Below are positions 1-8,345 of a DNA stretch of 59,572 nt, piece after piece (positions within the stretch are counted from its first letter, which is position 1; each line of letters begins with the position of its first letter). The notes below the pieces were generated by a model. It worked only from the letters and a program-made list of their open reading frames with translations. It had not been told where the DNA came from and made no database searches. The position numbers and the translations under genes were made by a program. This DNA is from Thiogranum sp. (lineage in GTDB: Bacteria; Pseudomonadota; Gammaproteobacteria; DSM-19610): assembly GCA_024102665.1 (NCBI GenBank), contig JAGFJP010000082.1, positions 1 through 59,572 on the forward strand, given 5' to 3'.

Positions 1-164
1 GATGCGGGGATTTTACTTGAAAATCAACGGGACGCCGTCCAGACTAGACGCCTTCCCAAAACCGGCCGGTATTGTAACCCATGCGTCGCCCCGAAGGCTA
101 AAACTTCACAGCGGCAGCCGCTAAATCGTATTGTTCACCCATAAGCATGCTCCCTGACTGACCG
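1..164. other. Intergenic edge upstream of mltF
   Basis: No gene could be recognised in these first 164 bases. On the minus strand a TTGATT followed by an A/T-rich AAGTAAAAT stretch could be part of a promoter for a divergent gene lying off the window. In many Gammaproteobacteria that gene next to mltF is purL, but this cannot be checked here. Confidence 0.3.
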
Positions 165-1556
165 ATGCGCCTGATTCTCTCCCTGCTCACGTTGCTCATT
201 GCCGGATGCGATCTGATTCCCCGATCGCATCTGGAACGTGTCGAGGACAGCGGCGAACTGCGGGTGCTGACACGCTACAGCGCCACCACCTATTACGAGG
301 GTCCGCACGGACCGACCGGGATCGAATACGATCTGGCCGCGGGCTTCGCTGAGTTCCTCGGTGTGAAACTGAAAATCAGGGTGCCGGACAACCTGGCGAA
401 CATTCTGAGCGACATCCAGAACGGTTCCGCGGATCTTGCCGCAGCCGGACTCACGATGACCGATGCACGGGCGTCGCTGTTCAATTTCGGGCCGGTTTAC
501 CAGCGCATCACGCCACAACTGGTGTATCGCGAAGGCTCGCCGCCGCCGAAAAACCTGGATGTGCTGCGCGGCAGTCTGGAAGTGGTGGCCGAAAGCAGCC
601 ACGCCGAGCGCTTGCATGCCCTGAAGGGCGAATATCCCGACCTGTCGTTCCAGGAGAGCCGCGAACTCGAAAGCGAACAACTGCTCAACCTGGTATGGGA
701 ACAGGTCATTGACTACACGGTGGCCGATTCCAACGAGGTCGCCATCAACCGGCGCTTCTACCCGGAACTGCGCGTCGCTTTCGATATCAGCGTGCCGGAA
801 CCGCTGGCCTGGGCGTTTCCGCCGGGCGAGGATCGCAGCCTGGTCGAAAAGGCCGAGGAATACTTCGCCGGCTTGCGCGCATCCGGCCGGCTCGATCGGC
901 TGCTCGACCGCTACTACACCTACGTCGCGGATTTCGACTACGTGGGCACGCGCCGCTACATGAAACACATCGAGCAGCGCCTGCCCTTGTACCGGAACTG
1001 GTTCGAGGAAGCCGCGCAGCAGACCGGCGAGGACTGGCGCCTGCTGGCGGCCATCGGCTACCAGGAATCGCACTGGGATCCGGGCGCGGTGTCACCTACC
1101 GGGGTGCGCGGCATCATGATGCTGACGCAGAACACCATGCAGCACCTGGGCATCGACGGCAGTCGCCACGATGCCGAGGCCAGCATCGAGGGCGGCGCGC
1201 GCTATTTCTCCTCGGTCAAGAACCGTATTCCCGGGCGCATCAGGGAACCGGACCGCACCTGGATGGCGCTCGCCGCTTACAACGTCGGTTACGGGCACCT
1301 GGAGGATGCGCGCGTCCTGGCGCAGGACGACGGTGCCAACCCCGACAGCTGGACCGATGTGAAAAAATACCTGCCGCTGCTGACGCAGAAAAAATGGTAC
1401 TCGAAAACCCGCTACGGTTATGCGCGCGGCCATGAGCCGGTGCGTTACGTGGAAAACATCAGGAGCTATTACGATATCCTGGTCTGGCAGAGCGAGCGCG
1501 AGCATCCGCCGGCGCCCTCCTCCCCGGCATTGACCATCCAGTCGCCGGCGCTTTAG
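165..1556 (+). CDS. mltF: Membrane-bound lytic murein transglycosylase F
   Basis: A 463-residue lipoprotein that cleaves peptidoglycan glycan strands at the outer membrane. The N-terminus has a short hydrophobic stretch ending in the lipobox LIAGC, so lipidation at Cys15 is likely. Residues about 30-255 form a solute-binding-protein-like (SBP_bac_3) domain, and residues about 270-430 form a lytic transglycosylase (SLT) domain. The catalytic Glu is in GYQESHW, followed by GVRGIMMLT and AAYNVGYGH, all typical of the family. Length and domain order match E. coli MltF. It is convergent with the pan genes. Start chosen because it gives a complete lipoprotein signal. Confidence 0.93.
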   Translation: MRLILSLLTLLIAGCDLIPRSHLERVEDSGELRVLTRYSATTYYEGPHGPTGIEYDLAAGFAEFLGVKLKIRVPDNLANILSDIQNGSADLAAAGLTMTDARASLFNFGPVYQRITPQLVYREGSPPPKNLDVLRGSLEVVAESSHAERLHALKGEYPDLSFQESRELESEQLLNLVWEQVIDYTVADSNEVAINRRFYPELRVAFDISVPEPLAWAFPPGEDRSLVEKAEEYFAGLRASGRLDRLLDRYYTYVADFDYVGTRRYMKHIEQRLPLYRNWFEEAAQQTGEDWRLLAAIGYQESHWDPGAVSPTGVRGIMMLTQNTMQHLGIDGSRHDAEASIEGGARYFSSVKNRIPGRIREPDRTWMALAAYNVGYGHLEDARVLAQDDGANPDSWTDVKKYLPLLTQKKWYSKTRYGYARGHEPVRYVENIRSYYDILVWQSEREHPPAPSSPALTIQSPAL

Positions 1557-1577
1557 CGCGGCCCGCGCCGCCGCAGG

Positions 1578-2420
1578 CTAGACCCGGACATTATCGATCA
1601 GGCGCGCCTTGCCGAGCCTGACCGCGGCAAGCACCACGCAATTGCTCGCGTCTTTCCCGACAGGTCGCAGGGTATCGGCATCGCGGATGCTCACGTAGTC
1701 GGGTGTGAATCCGGCTTCCTGCAAAGCCTGGAACGCCTCCTGCTCGAGCTGTTCCGGAGCCTGTTCATGAAGGCGCATCTGCGCAGCCACGTGGCACAGG
1801 GTCTGGTATAGCGTCGGCGCCAGCCGGCGTTCCGTTGCGCTGAGATAACGGTTGCGGGAACTCATGGCCAGTCCGTCCGCTTCGCGCACCGTGGGCACGC
1901 CTTCGATTTCGATCGGCCAGTAGAGGTCCCGGACCAGGCGGCGGATCACCGCCAGCTGCTGGTAGTCTTTCTCGCCGAACACCGCGACATGCGGCTGCAC
2001 CAGGTTGAACAGCCGCGCCACCACTGTCGCCACGCCGGCAAAATGACCGGGGCGAAAATCGCCGCACAGACCCTGGCTGACATCCGGAATGTCGATGCGC
2101 ACAGCCTGTTCAGCGCCATGCGGATACATCAGCTCGACCGACGGCGCGAACAGCAGGTCCACATTTTCCGCGGCGAGTTTTTCGGCATCCTGCTCAAAGG
2201 TGCGCGGATAACTTTCGTAATCCTCGCCGGGACCGAACTGGGTCGGATTGACGAAAATGCTCACCACCACATGCTGCGCCAGCTCGCGCGCGCGGCGCAC
2301 CAGGTGCAGGTGCCCTTCATGCAGATTGCCCATGGTCGGCACGAATGCGATACGCTCACGGGCGTTGCGCCAGCCGTCGATGGCGGCGCGCAGCTCGGGG
2401 AGTTCAGTAACGGTACGCAC
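1578..2420 (-). CDS. panC: Pantothenate synthetase
   Basis: A cytosolic enzyme that joins pantoate and beta-alanine with ATP to make pantothenate, the CoA precursor. The 280 residues show the nucleotidyltransferase signature PTMGNLHEGH near residue 28, FVNPTQFGPGED, the GEKDYQQL motif and the KMSKS-like MSSRN. Length is typical. It lies 20 bp downstream of panB on the same strand, so the two pathway genes are probably co-transcribed with the deoxynucleoside kinase, folK and pcnB genes upstream. Confidence 0.96.
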   Translation of the reverse strand: MRTVTELPELRAAIDGWRNARERIAFVPTMGNLHEGHLHLVRRARELAQHVVVSIFVNPTQFGPGEDYESYPRTFEQDAEKLAAENVDLLFAPSVELMYPHGAEQAVRIDIPDVSQGLCGDFRPGHFAGVATVVARLFNLVQPHVAVFGEKDYQQLAVIRRLVRDLYWPIEIEGVPTVREADGLAMSSRNRYLSATERRLAPTLYQTLCHVAAQMRLHEQAPEQLEQEAFQALQEAGFTPDYVSIRDADTLRPVGKDASNCVVLAAVRLGKARLIDNVRV

Positions 2421-2440
2421 GCAGGCTCCGCAGCAAGGGC

Positions 2441-3247
2441 TCAGGAATAACTGTGCTCGGCGTCGGGAAAGCGCGCTTGCTTGACGGCTTCGACGAAGGC
2501 GCGCAGCGCGCCCGGGATATCCTGTGCGTCTTCAAGAAAATTGTGCGTGAACTTCGGTCGCTTGCCCGGTGTTATGCCCAGCAGATCGTACAGCACCAGC
2601 ACCTGGCCGTCACAGTGCGGTCCCGCGCCGATGCCGATAGTGGGAATCTGCAGTTTCTCGCTCACGCGCCCGGCGAGCGGCGCGGGAATACACTCCAGCA
2701 CCAGCAGCGACGCGCCCGCCTGTTCCAGCAGTTGCGCGTCTTCCAGCAGGCGTTGCGCAGACTCGGGATCCCGCGCCTGCACACGGTAGCCGCCGAGCTG
2801 GTTCACCGACTGCGGCAACAGGCCGAGGTGCGCGCACACCGGTATGCCGTGCGAGGTCAGCGCCTTGACCGTATCGCACAGCTCGCGCCCGCCCTCCAGC
2901 TTGACCATGTGCATGCCGGCTTCGCTCATCAGGCGCGCGGCGTTGCCGAGCGCCTGGTCGACACTGCTGTAGCTCATGAACGGCATGTCGACGACACGCA
3001 GGGCGGTTTTGCCGGCGCGCGCCACGCAGGAGGCGTGATAAACCATGTCATCCATGGTCACCGGCAGCGTCGACTCATGGCCCTGCACAACCATGCCCAG
3101 GGAATCACCCACCAGCACGATTTCCACGCCGGCCTGCTCGAGCAGCGTGGTAAAGCTGGCGTCATAGCTGGTCACGCAGGCGATCTTCTCGCCGCTCTGT
3201 TTCAGCTGGCGCAAGGACGCTATGGTTATTTCCCTGGCGTCAGCCAT
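2441..3247 (-). CDS. panB: 3-methyl-2-oxobutanoate hydroxymethyltransferase
   Basis: Transfers a hydroxymethyl group from methylene-tetrahydrofolate to alpha-ketoisovalerate, the first committed step of pantothenate synthesis. The 268-residue protein has the family motifs TSYDASF, VGDSLGMVVQGH, DMPFMSY and GIGAGPHCDGQVLV. The start at MADAREIT was chosen because it follows a GGTGATC sequence and leaves only an 8-bp overlap with the upstream kinase gene. An upstream in-frame ATG at 3268 would add seven residues that do not look conserved. Confidence 0.95.
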   Translation of the reverse strand: MADAREITIASLRQLKQSGEKIACVTSYDASFTTLLEQAGVEIVLVGDSLGMVVQGHESTLPVTMDDMVYHASCVARAGKTALRVVDMPFMSYSSVDQALGNAARLMSEAGMHMVKLEGGRELCDTVKALTSHGIPVCAHLGLLPQSVNQLGGYRVQARDPESAQRLLEDAQLLEQAGASLLVLECIPAPLAGRVSEKLQIPTIGIGAGPHCDGQVLVLYDLLGITPGKRPKFTHNFLEDAQDIPGALRAFVEAVKQARFPDAEHSYS

Positions 3248-3914
3248 GATGATCACCGGATGACGCAACGCGCAACGCCTGCGGCATGGGGTTGAAATAG
3301 TGACGCCCGCTTTTCACCTGTGCCATCTGTTCCAGCAATGCCCGGTAGTCGTCATCGTTTTCCACGAGGTTGATATCTGCGGCATTCACGATCAGCAACG
3401 GCGCCTCGTCGTAGAAATGGAAGAACCGCGTGTAGGTTTCGCACAGTGATTTCAGATATCCGGGTTCCATGGCGCGCTCAAAGGGAATACCGCGTTTTCC
3501 GATGCGTTTCATCAACACTTCCACCGGCGCCTGCAGGTAGATGACCAGGTCCGGTTTCGGCACGTCGATAGTCAGGTGCGAATACACCTGTTCGTACAGT
3601 TTATACTCTTCATTATCCAGCGTAAGCCTTGCGAACAGGCGATCCTTGTCCATCAGAAAATCCGCCACGCGCACCGGCTCGAACATATCGGCCTGGCGCA
3701 GCTCCTGCATCTGCTGGGCGCGTTGCAGCAAAAAAAACAGCTGGGTCTGCATCGCAGCCGAGCGCGGATTGCGGTAGAAGCGCTCCAGGAACGGGTTATC
3801 CGCCGCTCCCTCCAGCAACAGTTCGCTGCCGAATGTTTCCGCCAGGCGCCGCGCCAGGCTGGTCTTGCCGACGCCGATGGGACCTTCAACCACTATAAAT
3901 CCGGGGTTCAACAT
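3240..3914 (-). CDS. Deoxynucleoside kinase family protein
   Basis: A P-loop kinase of the dNK/dGK-dCK family, 224 residues. The Walker A is VEGPIGVGKTSLA near residue 8. The DKDRLFARL segment, the LVIYLQAPVEVLMKRIGKRG region and the FERAMEPGYL lid-like region fit deoxyadenosine/deoxyguanosine kinases, which phosphorylate salvaged deoxynucleosides. A gene of this type often sits between folK and panB in Gammaproteobacteria, as here, with an 11-bp gap to folK and an overlap with panB. Its true substrate is not visible in the sequence. Confidence 0.85.
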   Translation of the reverse strand: MLNPGFIVVEGPIGVGKTSLARRLAETFGSELLLEGAADNPFLERFYRNPRSAAMQTQLFFLLQRAQQMQELRQADMFEPVRVADFLMDKDRLFARLTLDNEEYKLYEQVYSHLTIDVPKPDLVIYLQAPVEVLMKRIGKRGIPFERAMEPGYLKSLCETYTRFFHFYDEAPLLIVNAADINLVENDDDYRALLEQMAQVKSGRHYFNPMPQALRVASSGDHHG

Positions 3915-3924
3915 ACCTGCTCTC

Positions 3925-4431
3925 TTATTGCGCCGCGCCCGGCGTCTGCTCCAGCCGCGTCAGGCCGGCGGCGGAACGCTGCGCGAGCAGCTCCTGTACC
4001 TTGCCCATGCCGGGTATGTCCAGCCGGCTGTCGATTTCCGCCAGCGGATACAGCACGAAATTGCGCTGCGCAATACCCGGGTGCGGAATCTTCAACTGTT
4101 CGGTGTCGATCATGTACTGCCCGTACAACAATATATCCAGATCCAGGGTGCGCGGTCCCCAGTGCTGCGCGCGCACCCGCCCGTGCCGCTGCTCGATCGC
4201 CTGCAGGCCCTGCAGCAACGCCTGCGGCGGCAGCGTCGTTTCCAGGCACGCCACGGCATTCACGAAGTCCGGCTGATCCTGCGGCCCCATCGGCGCGCTG
4301 CGGTACAGCGATGAACGCGACCTGAGCGCCGTTTCCGGCAATCCCGCCAGCTCGTCGATGGCGCTTTCCACCTGCATTTGCGGGTTTTCCAGGTTGCTGC
4401 CCAGGCCGATGTACGCCACGACCTCAGGCAT
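3925..4431 (-). CDS. folK: 7,8-dihydro-6-hydroxymethylpterin pyrophosphokinase
   Basis: Catalyses pyrophosphoryl transfer from ATP to hydroxymethyl-dihydropterin in folate synthesis. The protein is 168 residues from MPEVVAYIGLGSN. It shows GSNL near the N-terminus, SSLYRSAPMGPQDQPDFVN, and the family signature GPRTLDLDILLYG followed by IPHPGIAQRNFVLYPLAEI. The start ATG lies within the last codons of pcnB (8-bp overlap), suggesting translational coupling. A longer in-frame reading upstream is only the antisense-shifted end of pcnB and was not used. Confidence 0.94.
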   Translation of the reverse strand: MPEVVAYIGLGSNLENPQMQVESAIDELAGLPETALRSRSSLYRSAPMGPQDQPDFVNAVACLETTLPPQALLQGLQAIEQRHGRVRAQHWGPRTLDLDILLYGQYMIDTEQLKIPHPGIAQRNFVLYPLAEIDSRLDIPGMGKVQELLAQRSAAGLTRLEQTPGAAQ

Positions 4432-5755
4432 CGGAGCGGGTGACGGGTTTGCGCTTGCGCGGCCGTCGCCGGCGTTTTTTCTGCGCCGGCGCTTCGACCA
4501 TGCCCGCCCGTTCGCTTTCATTGAGCGTCTGGAAACTGGTCCACCAGTCAGCCAGCTCCTTCGGCGCCTCGCCGACTTCGCTGCGCAACAGCAGGAAATC
4601 ATAGGCAGCACGAAAACGCGGATGTTCCAGCAGGCGGTAGGGCGCCTTGCCGCGGCGGCGTTCCAGGCGCGACTGCAACAGCCAGATCTCGCGCATCGGC
4701 AGGCTGAAACGTTTCGGCAGCGCCGTGCTGCGCACCTGTTCGACGGTCACTTCGTTGCCGGCGATCTGCGCCGCTTCCAGTTCGCCGCTGCCCTGCTGCA
4801 CCAGTTCCTGCATGCGCAGGCGCATCGGCTCCCACAGCAGTGCCGCGTACAGAAATGCCGGCGTTACCGGCTTGTCCTCGGCGAGCCGCTTGTCGGTGTT
4901 ATCCAGCGCCCGCGCCACGAAGGTGATGGGAAACCCCTGTTCCTCGTGGCTCAGCGCTTCGTCGGTCAGCGGGAACAAATAACGGAACAGATCGTAATGG
5001 CGCAGCAGCTCGAAGCTCGACACCGCGCAGCCGCCGAGGAACAGCTTCATCACTTCCTCGAACAGCCGCGCCGCGGGGATATCTGCGAGCAAATGGCCGA
5101 GTTCCCACAGCGGCTTTTCACTGTCGGGGTGAATGCGAAAACCCAGCTTGGCCGCGAAGCGCACGGCGCGCAACATGCGTACCGGGTCTTCGCGGTAGCG
5201 TTGTTCGGGATCGCCGATCATGCGCAGGGTGCCGGCTTTCAGATCTTCCAGTCCGCCGACATAGTCGACCACCGAGAAATCATTGATATCGTAATACAGC
5301 GCATTCACCGTGAAGTCGCGGCGCCAGGCGTCCTCCTCGAGCGTGCCGTAGACGTTATCGCGCAGAATCCGGCCTTCCTCGCTCAACGCGCTGTCCGCAT
5401 CATCTCCCGGCAGCAAATCGGAACCTGCCCGGAAGGTCGCCACCTCGATAATGTCGCGGCCCACGCGCACGTGCGCCAGCCGGAAACGCCGTCCGATCAA
5501 CCGGCAGCCGCGAAACAGCTGCCGCACCTCTTCCGGGTGGGCGTCGGTGCCGACGTCGAAGTCCTTGGGCTCACGCCCCAGCAGCAGGTCGCGCACGCCG
5601 CCGCCGACCAGATAGCTCTGAAATCCCGCTTCTTTCAGCCGGTACAGGACCTTCAGCGCGCTGGAACTGATGTTGGCGCGCGAAATGGCGTGCTCGGGCC
5701 GGGGGATTCTGGTGGGCTGGGCGTCAGCGGGTAAGATATCGCCTTGATTAGTCAC
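4424..5755 (-). CDS. pcnB: Poly(A) polymerase I
   Basis: Adds poly(A) tails to RNA 3' ends, marking them for decay. The 443-residue protein has the nucleotidyltransferase core YLVGGGVRDLLLGREPKDFDVGTDA, with the two catalytic aspartates in DFD, then CRLIGRRFRLAHV and the RNA-binding LGFRIHP region. The C-terminus is a basic tail rich in K and R. A GTG start at 5755 is preferred: it is preceded by AGGGA, and the TATTAT -10 element lies within the longer alternative reading that begins at 5803. It heads the row pcnB-folK-kinase-panB-panC. Confidence 0.92.
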   Translation of the reverse strand: MTNQGDILPADAQPTRIPRPEHAISRANISSSALKVLYRLKEAGFQSYLVGGGVRDLLLGREPKDFDVGTDAHPEEVRQLFRGCRLIGRRFRLAHVRVGRDIIEVATFRAGSDLLPGDDADSALSEEGRILRDNVYGTLEEDAWRRDFTVNALYYDINDFSVVDYVGGLEDLKAGTLRMIGDPEQRYREDPVRMLRAVRFAAKLGFRIHPDSEKPLWELGHLLADIPAARLFEEVMKLFLGGCAVSSFELLRHYDLFRYLFPLTDEALSHEEQGFPITFVARALDNTDKRLAEDKPVTPAFLYAALLWEPMRLRMQELVQQGSGELEAAQIAGNEVTVEQVRSTALPKRFSLPMREIWLLQSRLERRRGKAPYRLLEHPRFRAAYDFLLLRSEVGEAPKELADWWTSFQTLNESERAGMVEAPAQKKRRRRPRKRKPVTRSDA

Positions 5756-5765
5756 TCGAATTAGC

Positions 5766-5793
5766 TTGTCCCTTATTGGCTGGAGCGTATAAT
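5766..5793 (+). promoter_or_regulatory. Promoter of tRNA-Glu
   Basis: TTGTCC at 5766-5771 and a perfect TATAAT at 5788-5793 are separated by 16 bp. The predicted start is near 5800, about 28 bases before the mature tRNA. The site overlaps the likely pcnB promoter on the other strand. Confidence 0.7.
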
Positions 5794-5794
5794 A
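5789..5794 (-). promoter_or_regulatory. Likely pcnB -10 element
   Basis: On the minus strand the sequence reads TATTAT, giving a start near 5782 and a leader of about 27 bases before the GTG start codon. The -35 region is poor (CTGAAC-like). Its bases are the complement of those forming the TATAAT of the divergent tRNA promoter. Confidence 0.45.
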
Positions 5795-5827
5795 CCACCG
5801 CACTGGGTTACGTTCAGCGTTCCTTTT

Positions 5828-5902
5828 GCTCCCTTCGTCTAGCGGTCAGGACGTCGGCCTCTCACGCCGGTAACAGGGGTTCGATTCCCCTAGGGAGCGC
5901 CA
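5828..5902 (+). tRNA. tRNA-Glu (anticodon CUC)
   Basis: A 75-nt cloverleaf. The acceptor arm GCTCCCT pairs with AGGGAGC and is followed by an unpaired G and an encoded CCA end. The anticodon loop reads CTCTCAC, so the anticodon is CUC, flanked by TCGGC and GCCGG with one U-G pair. The T arm is AGGGG-TTCGATT-CCCCT. Its closeness to bacterial tRNA-Glu over the D and T arms supports the identity. CUC is the less common of the two Glu anticodons and reads GAG, a frequent codon in a GC-rich genome. Confidence 0.96.
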
Positions 5903-5939
5903 TATCCTTCGTCGACCCGTGTCAGCGGGGTGTCCTTGC

Positions 5940-6656
5940 ATGCCTCATTCGATTCGTCTGCCCGTGAAGTTTCTGCTGCCAGTCGCCCTTGCGTGGCTGA
6001 CAACCGCTGCGCCGGTTTTGTCTGATGACGACAATTTGTTTTCCCCTGAAGCACAGCACTGGCTCGACGACAATGAAGACAGCGTGCCGCAGGCAGGCGC
6101 GGGAGAACTGATCTTTCTGCCCGACCCTCCCGCCGGCCGCACACTGCATTCACAGAACATACTGACCATCGACGAACAAAGCCTCTCCGAAGGCTGGGTG
6201 CGCCTCGTGCAGTGTTATCACGGTCTCGACGCGGTACCCGACGCCGAAATCGTTTATCGCTATCGCGAGCTGCGCGACCTGCACGTCGATTCGCAACGCA
6301 ATATCGGCAAGGCGACCGTGCACGGGCAAAGCGTGCAGCTGTCGAATGTCGGGCACGATGCAACGCTGTGCGTGGGCCTGCAGGCGCGGATTCTTTACGC
6401 GCAGCCCGACGGCGGCTTTGTGTTGCGCAACGGCCCTTTCCACCGCCGCTTCCTCGACGGCTATTTCCCGTTGCACGTCACGCTGGAAGTGCGCTTCCCG
6501 GAAGACGCTCTGGCCTATGCGGGCACGCAGCCGGAATCGCAACCCGGCTTCCGTGTGACAACCGCGCCCGGAACCGTGGCGATCGACAGCTGGTTTGCGG
6601 GAACACTGAATGTCGAGATCGCTTTTACGACTGCAGCTGCGCGAGGTCCCGGATAA
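5940..6656 (+). CDS. Hypothetical secreted protein
   Basis: A 238-residue protein with a clear signal peptide (a basic start, hydrophobic LPVKFLLPVALAWLTTAAPVLS, then an acidic mature N-terminus beginning DDDNLF). The mature part has two cysteines and looks beta-rich; no family was recognised. The ATG at 5940 was chosen because GGGGTG lies 8 bases upstream. It directly follows tRNA-Glu, and its 3' end overlaps the convergent peroxiredoxin gene by 32 bp. Being exported is visible; a function is not. Confidence 0.75.
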   Translation: MPHSIRLPVKFLLPVALAWLTTAAPVLSDDDNLFSPEAQHWLDDNEDSVPQAGAGELIFLPDPPAGRTLHSQNILTIDEQSLSEGWVRLVQCYHGLDAVPDAEIVYRYRELRDLHVDSQRNIGKATVHGQSVQLSNVGHDATLCVGLQARILYAQPDGGFVLRNGPFHRRFLDGYFPLHVTLEVRFPEDALAYAGTQPESQPGFRVTTAPGTVAIDSWFAGTLNVEIAFTTAAARGPG

Positions 6657-7152
6657 CCTCGTCGCTGTGGATCTTCGGATCGACGCTGCGATAGATTTTC
6701 GCGATACGGCCGTCGCCATCGATGATGAACGTATGCCGCTTCGCGAACCTGAACAGCGCCAGGTTCACCAGCGAGCCATAGCTGCGCGCCACTTCACCGT
6801 CGCTGTCGGAAAGCAGCGGAAAAGACAGGTGATACTTGTCGGCGAATTCCCGATGACTTTTGACATCGTCCGTGCTGATGCCCAGCACCGTCGCGCCCAG
6901 GCGTTTCAGTTCGACGACATCATCGCGAAACTCGCAGGCCTCGGTGGTGCAACCGGGCGTATCGTCCTTCGGGTAAAAATACAGCACCAGCCAGCGACCG
7001 CGGTAATCGGCCAGCGTGTGCAGCTTGCCGTTCTGATCCATCAGCTCGAATGACGGCGCCGGGTCGCCCGCTTTCAGTCCGGCCGCATGCGTCAGGGGAA
7101 ATATCATGATCAGCAGCGCGCCGGCGAACGCGCGGATATTGCGTAAACCCAT
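6625..7152 (-). CDS. Bcp-type peroxiredoxin, exported
   Basis: A thiol peroxidase of the Bcp/PrxQ group, 175 residues. The core has FELMDQNGKLHTLADYRGRW, then FYPKDDTPGCTTEACEFRD with the peroxidatic Cys in PGCT and a second Cys five residues later, the usual resolving position in Bcp. Unlike E. coli Bcp it begins with a hydrophobic signal (RAFAGALLIMIFPLTHA), so it likely works in the periplasm on hydroperoxides. Periplasmic recycling would need a separate thiol donor. Confidence 0.88.
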   Translation of the reverse strand: MGLRNIRAFAGALLIMIFPLTHAAGLKAGDPAPSFELMDQNGKLHTLADYRGRWLVLYFYPKDDTPGCTTEACEFRDDVVELKRLGATVLGISTDDVKSHREFADKYHLSFPLLSDSDGEVARSYGSLVNLALFRFAKRHTFIIDGDGRIAKIYRSVDPKIHSDEVIRDLAQLQS

Positions 7153-7207
7153 GGCCTGGCTCCCGTGTGCATCAGGTTAATCCGCGCATCGTTCCGGGCA
7201 ACACCGG

Positions 7208-7540
7208 CTAATAATGCGACGCATCGGTCAGCTCGCGCATCACTTCGTTCAGCGCCGCGGTTTCGTTATCGACGAAACAAACGAGGTTGCCGACGCTGCA
7301 CACCGTCGCTTTGACGCCGCGCACCATCCAGCCACCGGGCGGCGCCCAGCCCGGCAGTTGCGTGAACATGGAAAACTGATCGGTGTTTCCCTGCACCATG
7401 CGCTTGTAGTCGTGGGCGAATTTCGCCAGCCGCACCATCATGTCCTCATCAAGCATGCCGTAACCTTCCACCAGCGCGCCGTCATCGCGGAAGTGGCAGA
7501 CCGTGAATACCCCGTCGAGCGCCAGTAGCCGCTTGATCAT
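7208..7540 (-). CDS. DUF2173-like protein, copy 1
   Basis: A 110-residue cytosolic protein starting MIKRLLALDGVFTVCHF. It shares with the two genes beside it a layout of LLALDGV, a glycine and acidic patch (REDGALVEGYG-like), and the segment VRGVKATVCSVGNLVCFVDNE. This pattern resembles DUF2173, a small-protein family of unknown role with a roadblock-like look; the assignment is from memory of the family. It starts 9 bp after the preceding paralogue, so translation is probably coupled. Confidence 0.6.
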   Translation of the reverse strand: MIKRLLALDGVFTVCHFRDDGALVEGYGMLDEDMMVRLAKFAHDYKRMVQGNTDQFSMFTQLPGWAPPGGWMVRGVKATVCSVGNLVCFVDNETAALNEVMRELTDASHY

Positions 7541-7549
7541 CGTCGCCGC

Positions 7550-7888
7550 TCAACCGCCCAGGGCGGCATAGGCCGCTTCGTAATCCGCCGTGCTGTTACG
7601 CAGCACAACACCCTGGCTTGCATTGCCCACCGCAGACCATTCGAGGCCCACGAGCGTGAATCCCCGCACCGGGTAGAAACCGCTCTGCCCGGTGGTTTTC
7701 TCCCAGCCGCGCGCCTGCATGGTGGCGATCGCGATATTGGCCACGAACATGTGCGCGAGCAGATCGAGGGTATCGGGCCCCAGGTCGGAACCGTCGGCAA
7801 CACGGTGATCCGTCAATTCGCCGGTGGAGGAATAGGCGAAGGCGGCCGCGGCGCCTTCGAGGTTCATCAATTCATCAAGACTGCTCAT
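7550..7888 (-). CDS. DUF2173-like protein, copy 2 (divergent)
   Basis: A 112-residue paralogue of its neighbours starting MSSLDELMNLEGAAAAFAY. It keeps the N-terminal LMNLEG block, the charged middle and the VRGFTLVG segment, but lacks the cysteines that copies 1 and 3 carry in the C-terminal half. The start at 7888 follows a GGAG at a slightly long spacing; a further upstream ATG at 7918 falls at the edge of an inverted repeat and is less likely. Confidence 0.6.
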   Translation of the reverse strand: MSSLDELMNLEGAAAAFAYSSTGELTDHRVADGSDLGPDTLDLLAHMFVANIAIATMQARGWEKTTGQSGFYPVRGFTLVGLEWSAVGNASQGVVLRNSTADYEAAYAALGG

Positions 7889-7916
7889 TCTGTTTTTTTC
7901 TCCAGCAAAAGTCTTC

Positions 7917-7993
7917 AAAAGGGGTCAGTACCCTTTTCACTCCCGCACCAGCAACTCGTGCGTAACATAAATTTAAAGGGTACTGACCCCTTT
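7917..7993. repeat. Inverted repeat with 19-bp perfect arms
   Basis: AAAAGGGGTCAGTACCCTTT at about 7917-7936 is mirrored by AAAGGGTACTGACCCCTTT at 7975-7993, with about 38 bases between the arms. The right arm contains the stop codon of the 7992-8345 gene. The GGGGTCAGTACCC core looks like the small palindromic elements that are dispersed in many gammaproteobacterial genomes, some mobilised by REP-associated transposases. No transposase is present here. Confidence 0.8.
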
Positions 7994-8345
7994 AAATCAT
8001 TTCCTTCACGTCCGCGAGTTTCGCCTGCATGTGCTTCATGATGCGGTTCAGGACACCGGCTTCGTTGTGCATGAAACAGAACACGTTGGCCACCACGCAC
8101 ACGGTGAACTGCGGTCCGCGCACCGCCCAGCCGTGGGCCGGATCGAAGGGACAGTTTTCGCTGTTGGCGCAGAGAATTTCGGCCTGCATGTGCGTGCCCA
8201 TGGTCGTCGCGCGGCACATGATAGAGGCCATGCGCGCCATTTCGTCACTCAGCTGGCCCTTGTAATTGTAACGATCGCCGCGGTAGGCATACTCGCCCGC
8301 CGCGATCACCCCCGGCATCGCAGCCAGATCGGCATACACGCTCAT
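7992..8345 (-). CDS. DUF2173-like protein, copy 3
   Basis: A 117-residue protein starting MSVYADLAAMPGVIAAGEY, preceded by a strong AAGGAG ribosome site. It shares the AMPGV block and VRGPQFTVCVVANVFCFMHNE with copy 1, and has extra cysteines (MCRATT, LCANSENCPF). The three genes likely arose by tandem duplication. The stop codon lies inside the downstream inverted repeat, so this copy is separated from the other two by that element. Function is unknown. Confidence 0.65.
   Translation of the reverse strand: MSVYADLAAMPGVIAAGEYAYRGDRYNYKGQLSDEMARMASIMCRATTMGTHMQAEILCANSENCPFDPAHGWAVRGPQFTVCVVANVFCFMHNEAGVLNRIMKHMQAKLADVKEMI

Noticed and set aside
4358-5734. A 458-codon open frame on the plus strand
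   Set aside because: Antisense to pcnB, which has clear catalytic motifs.
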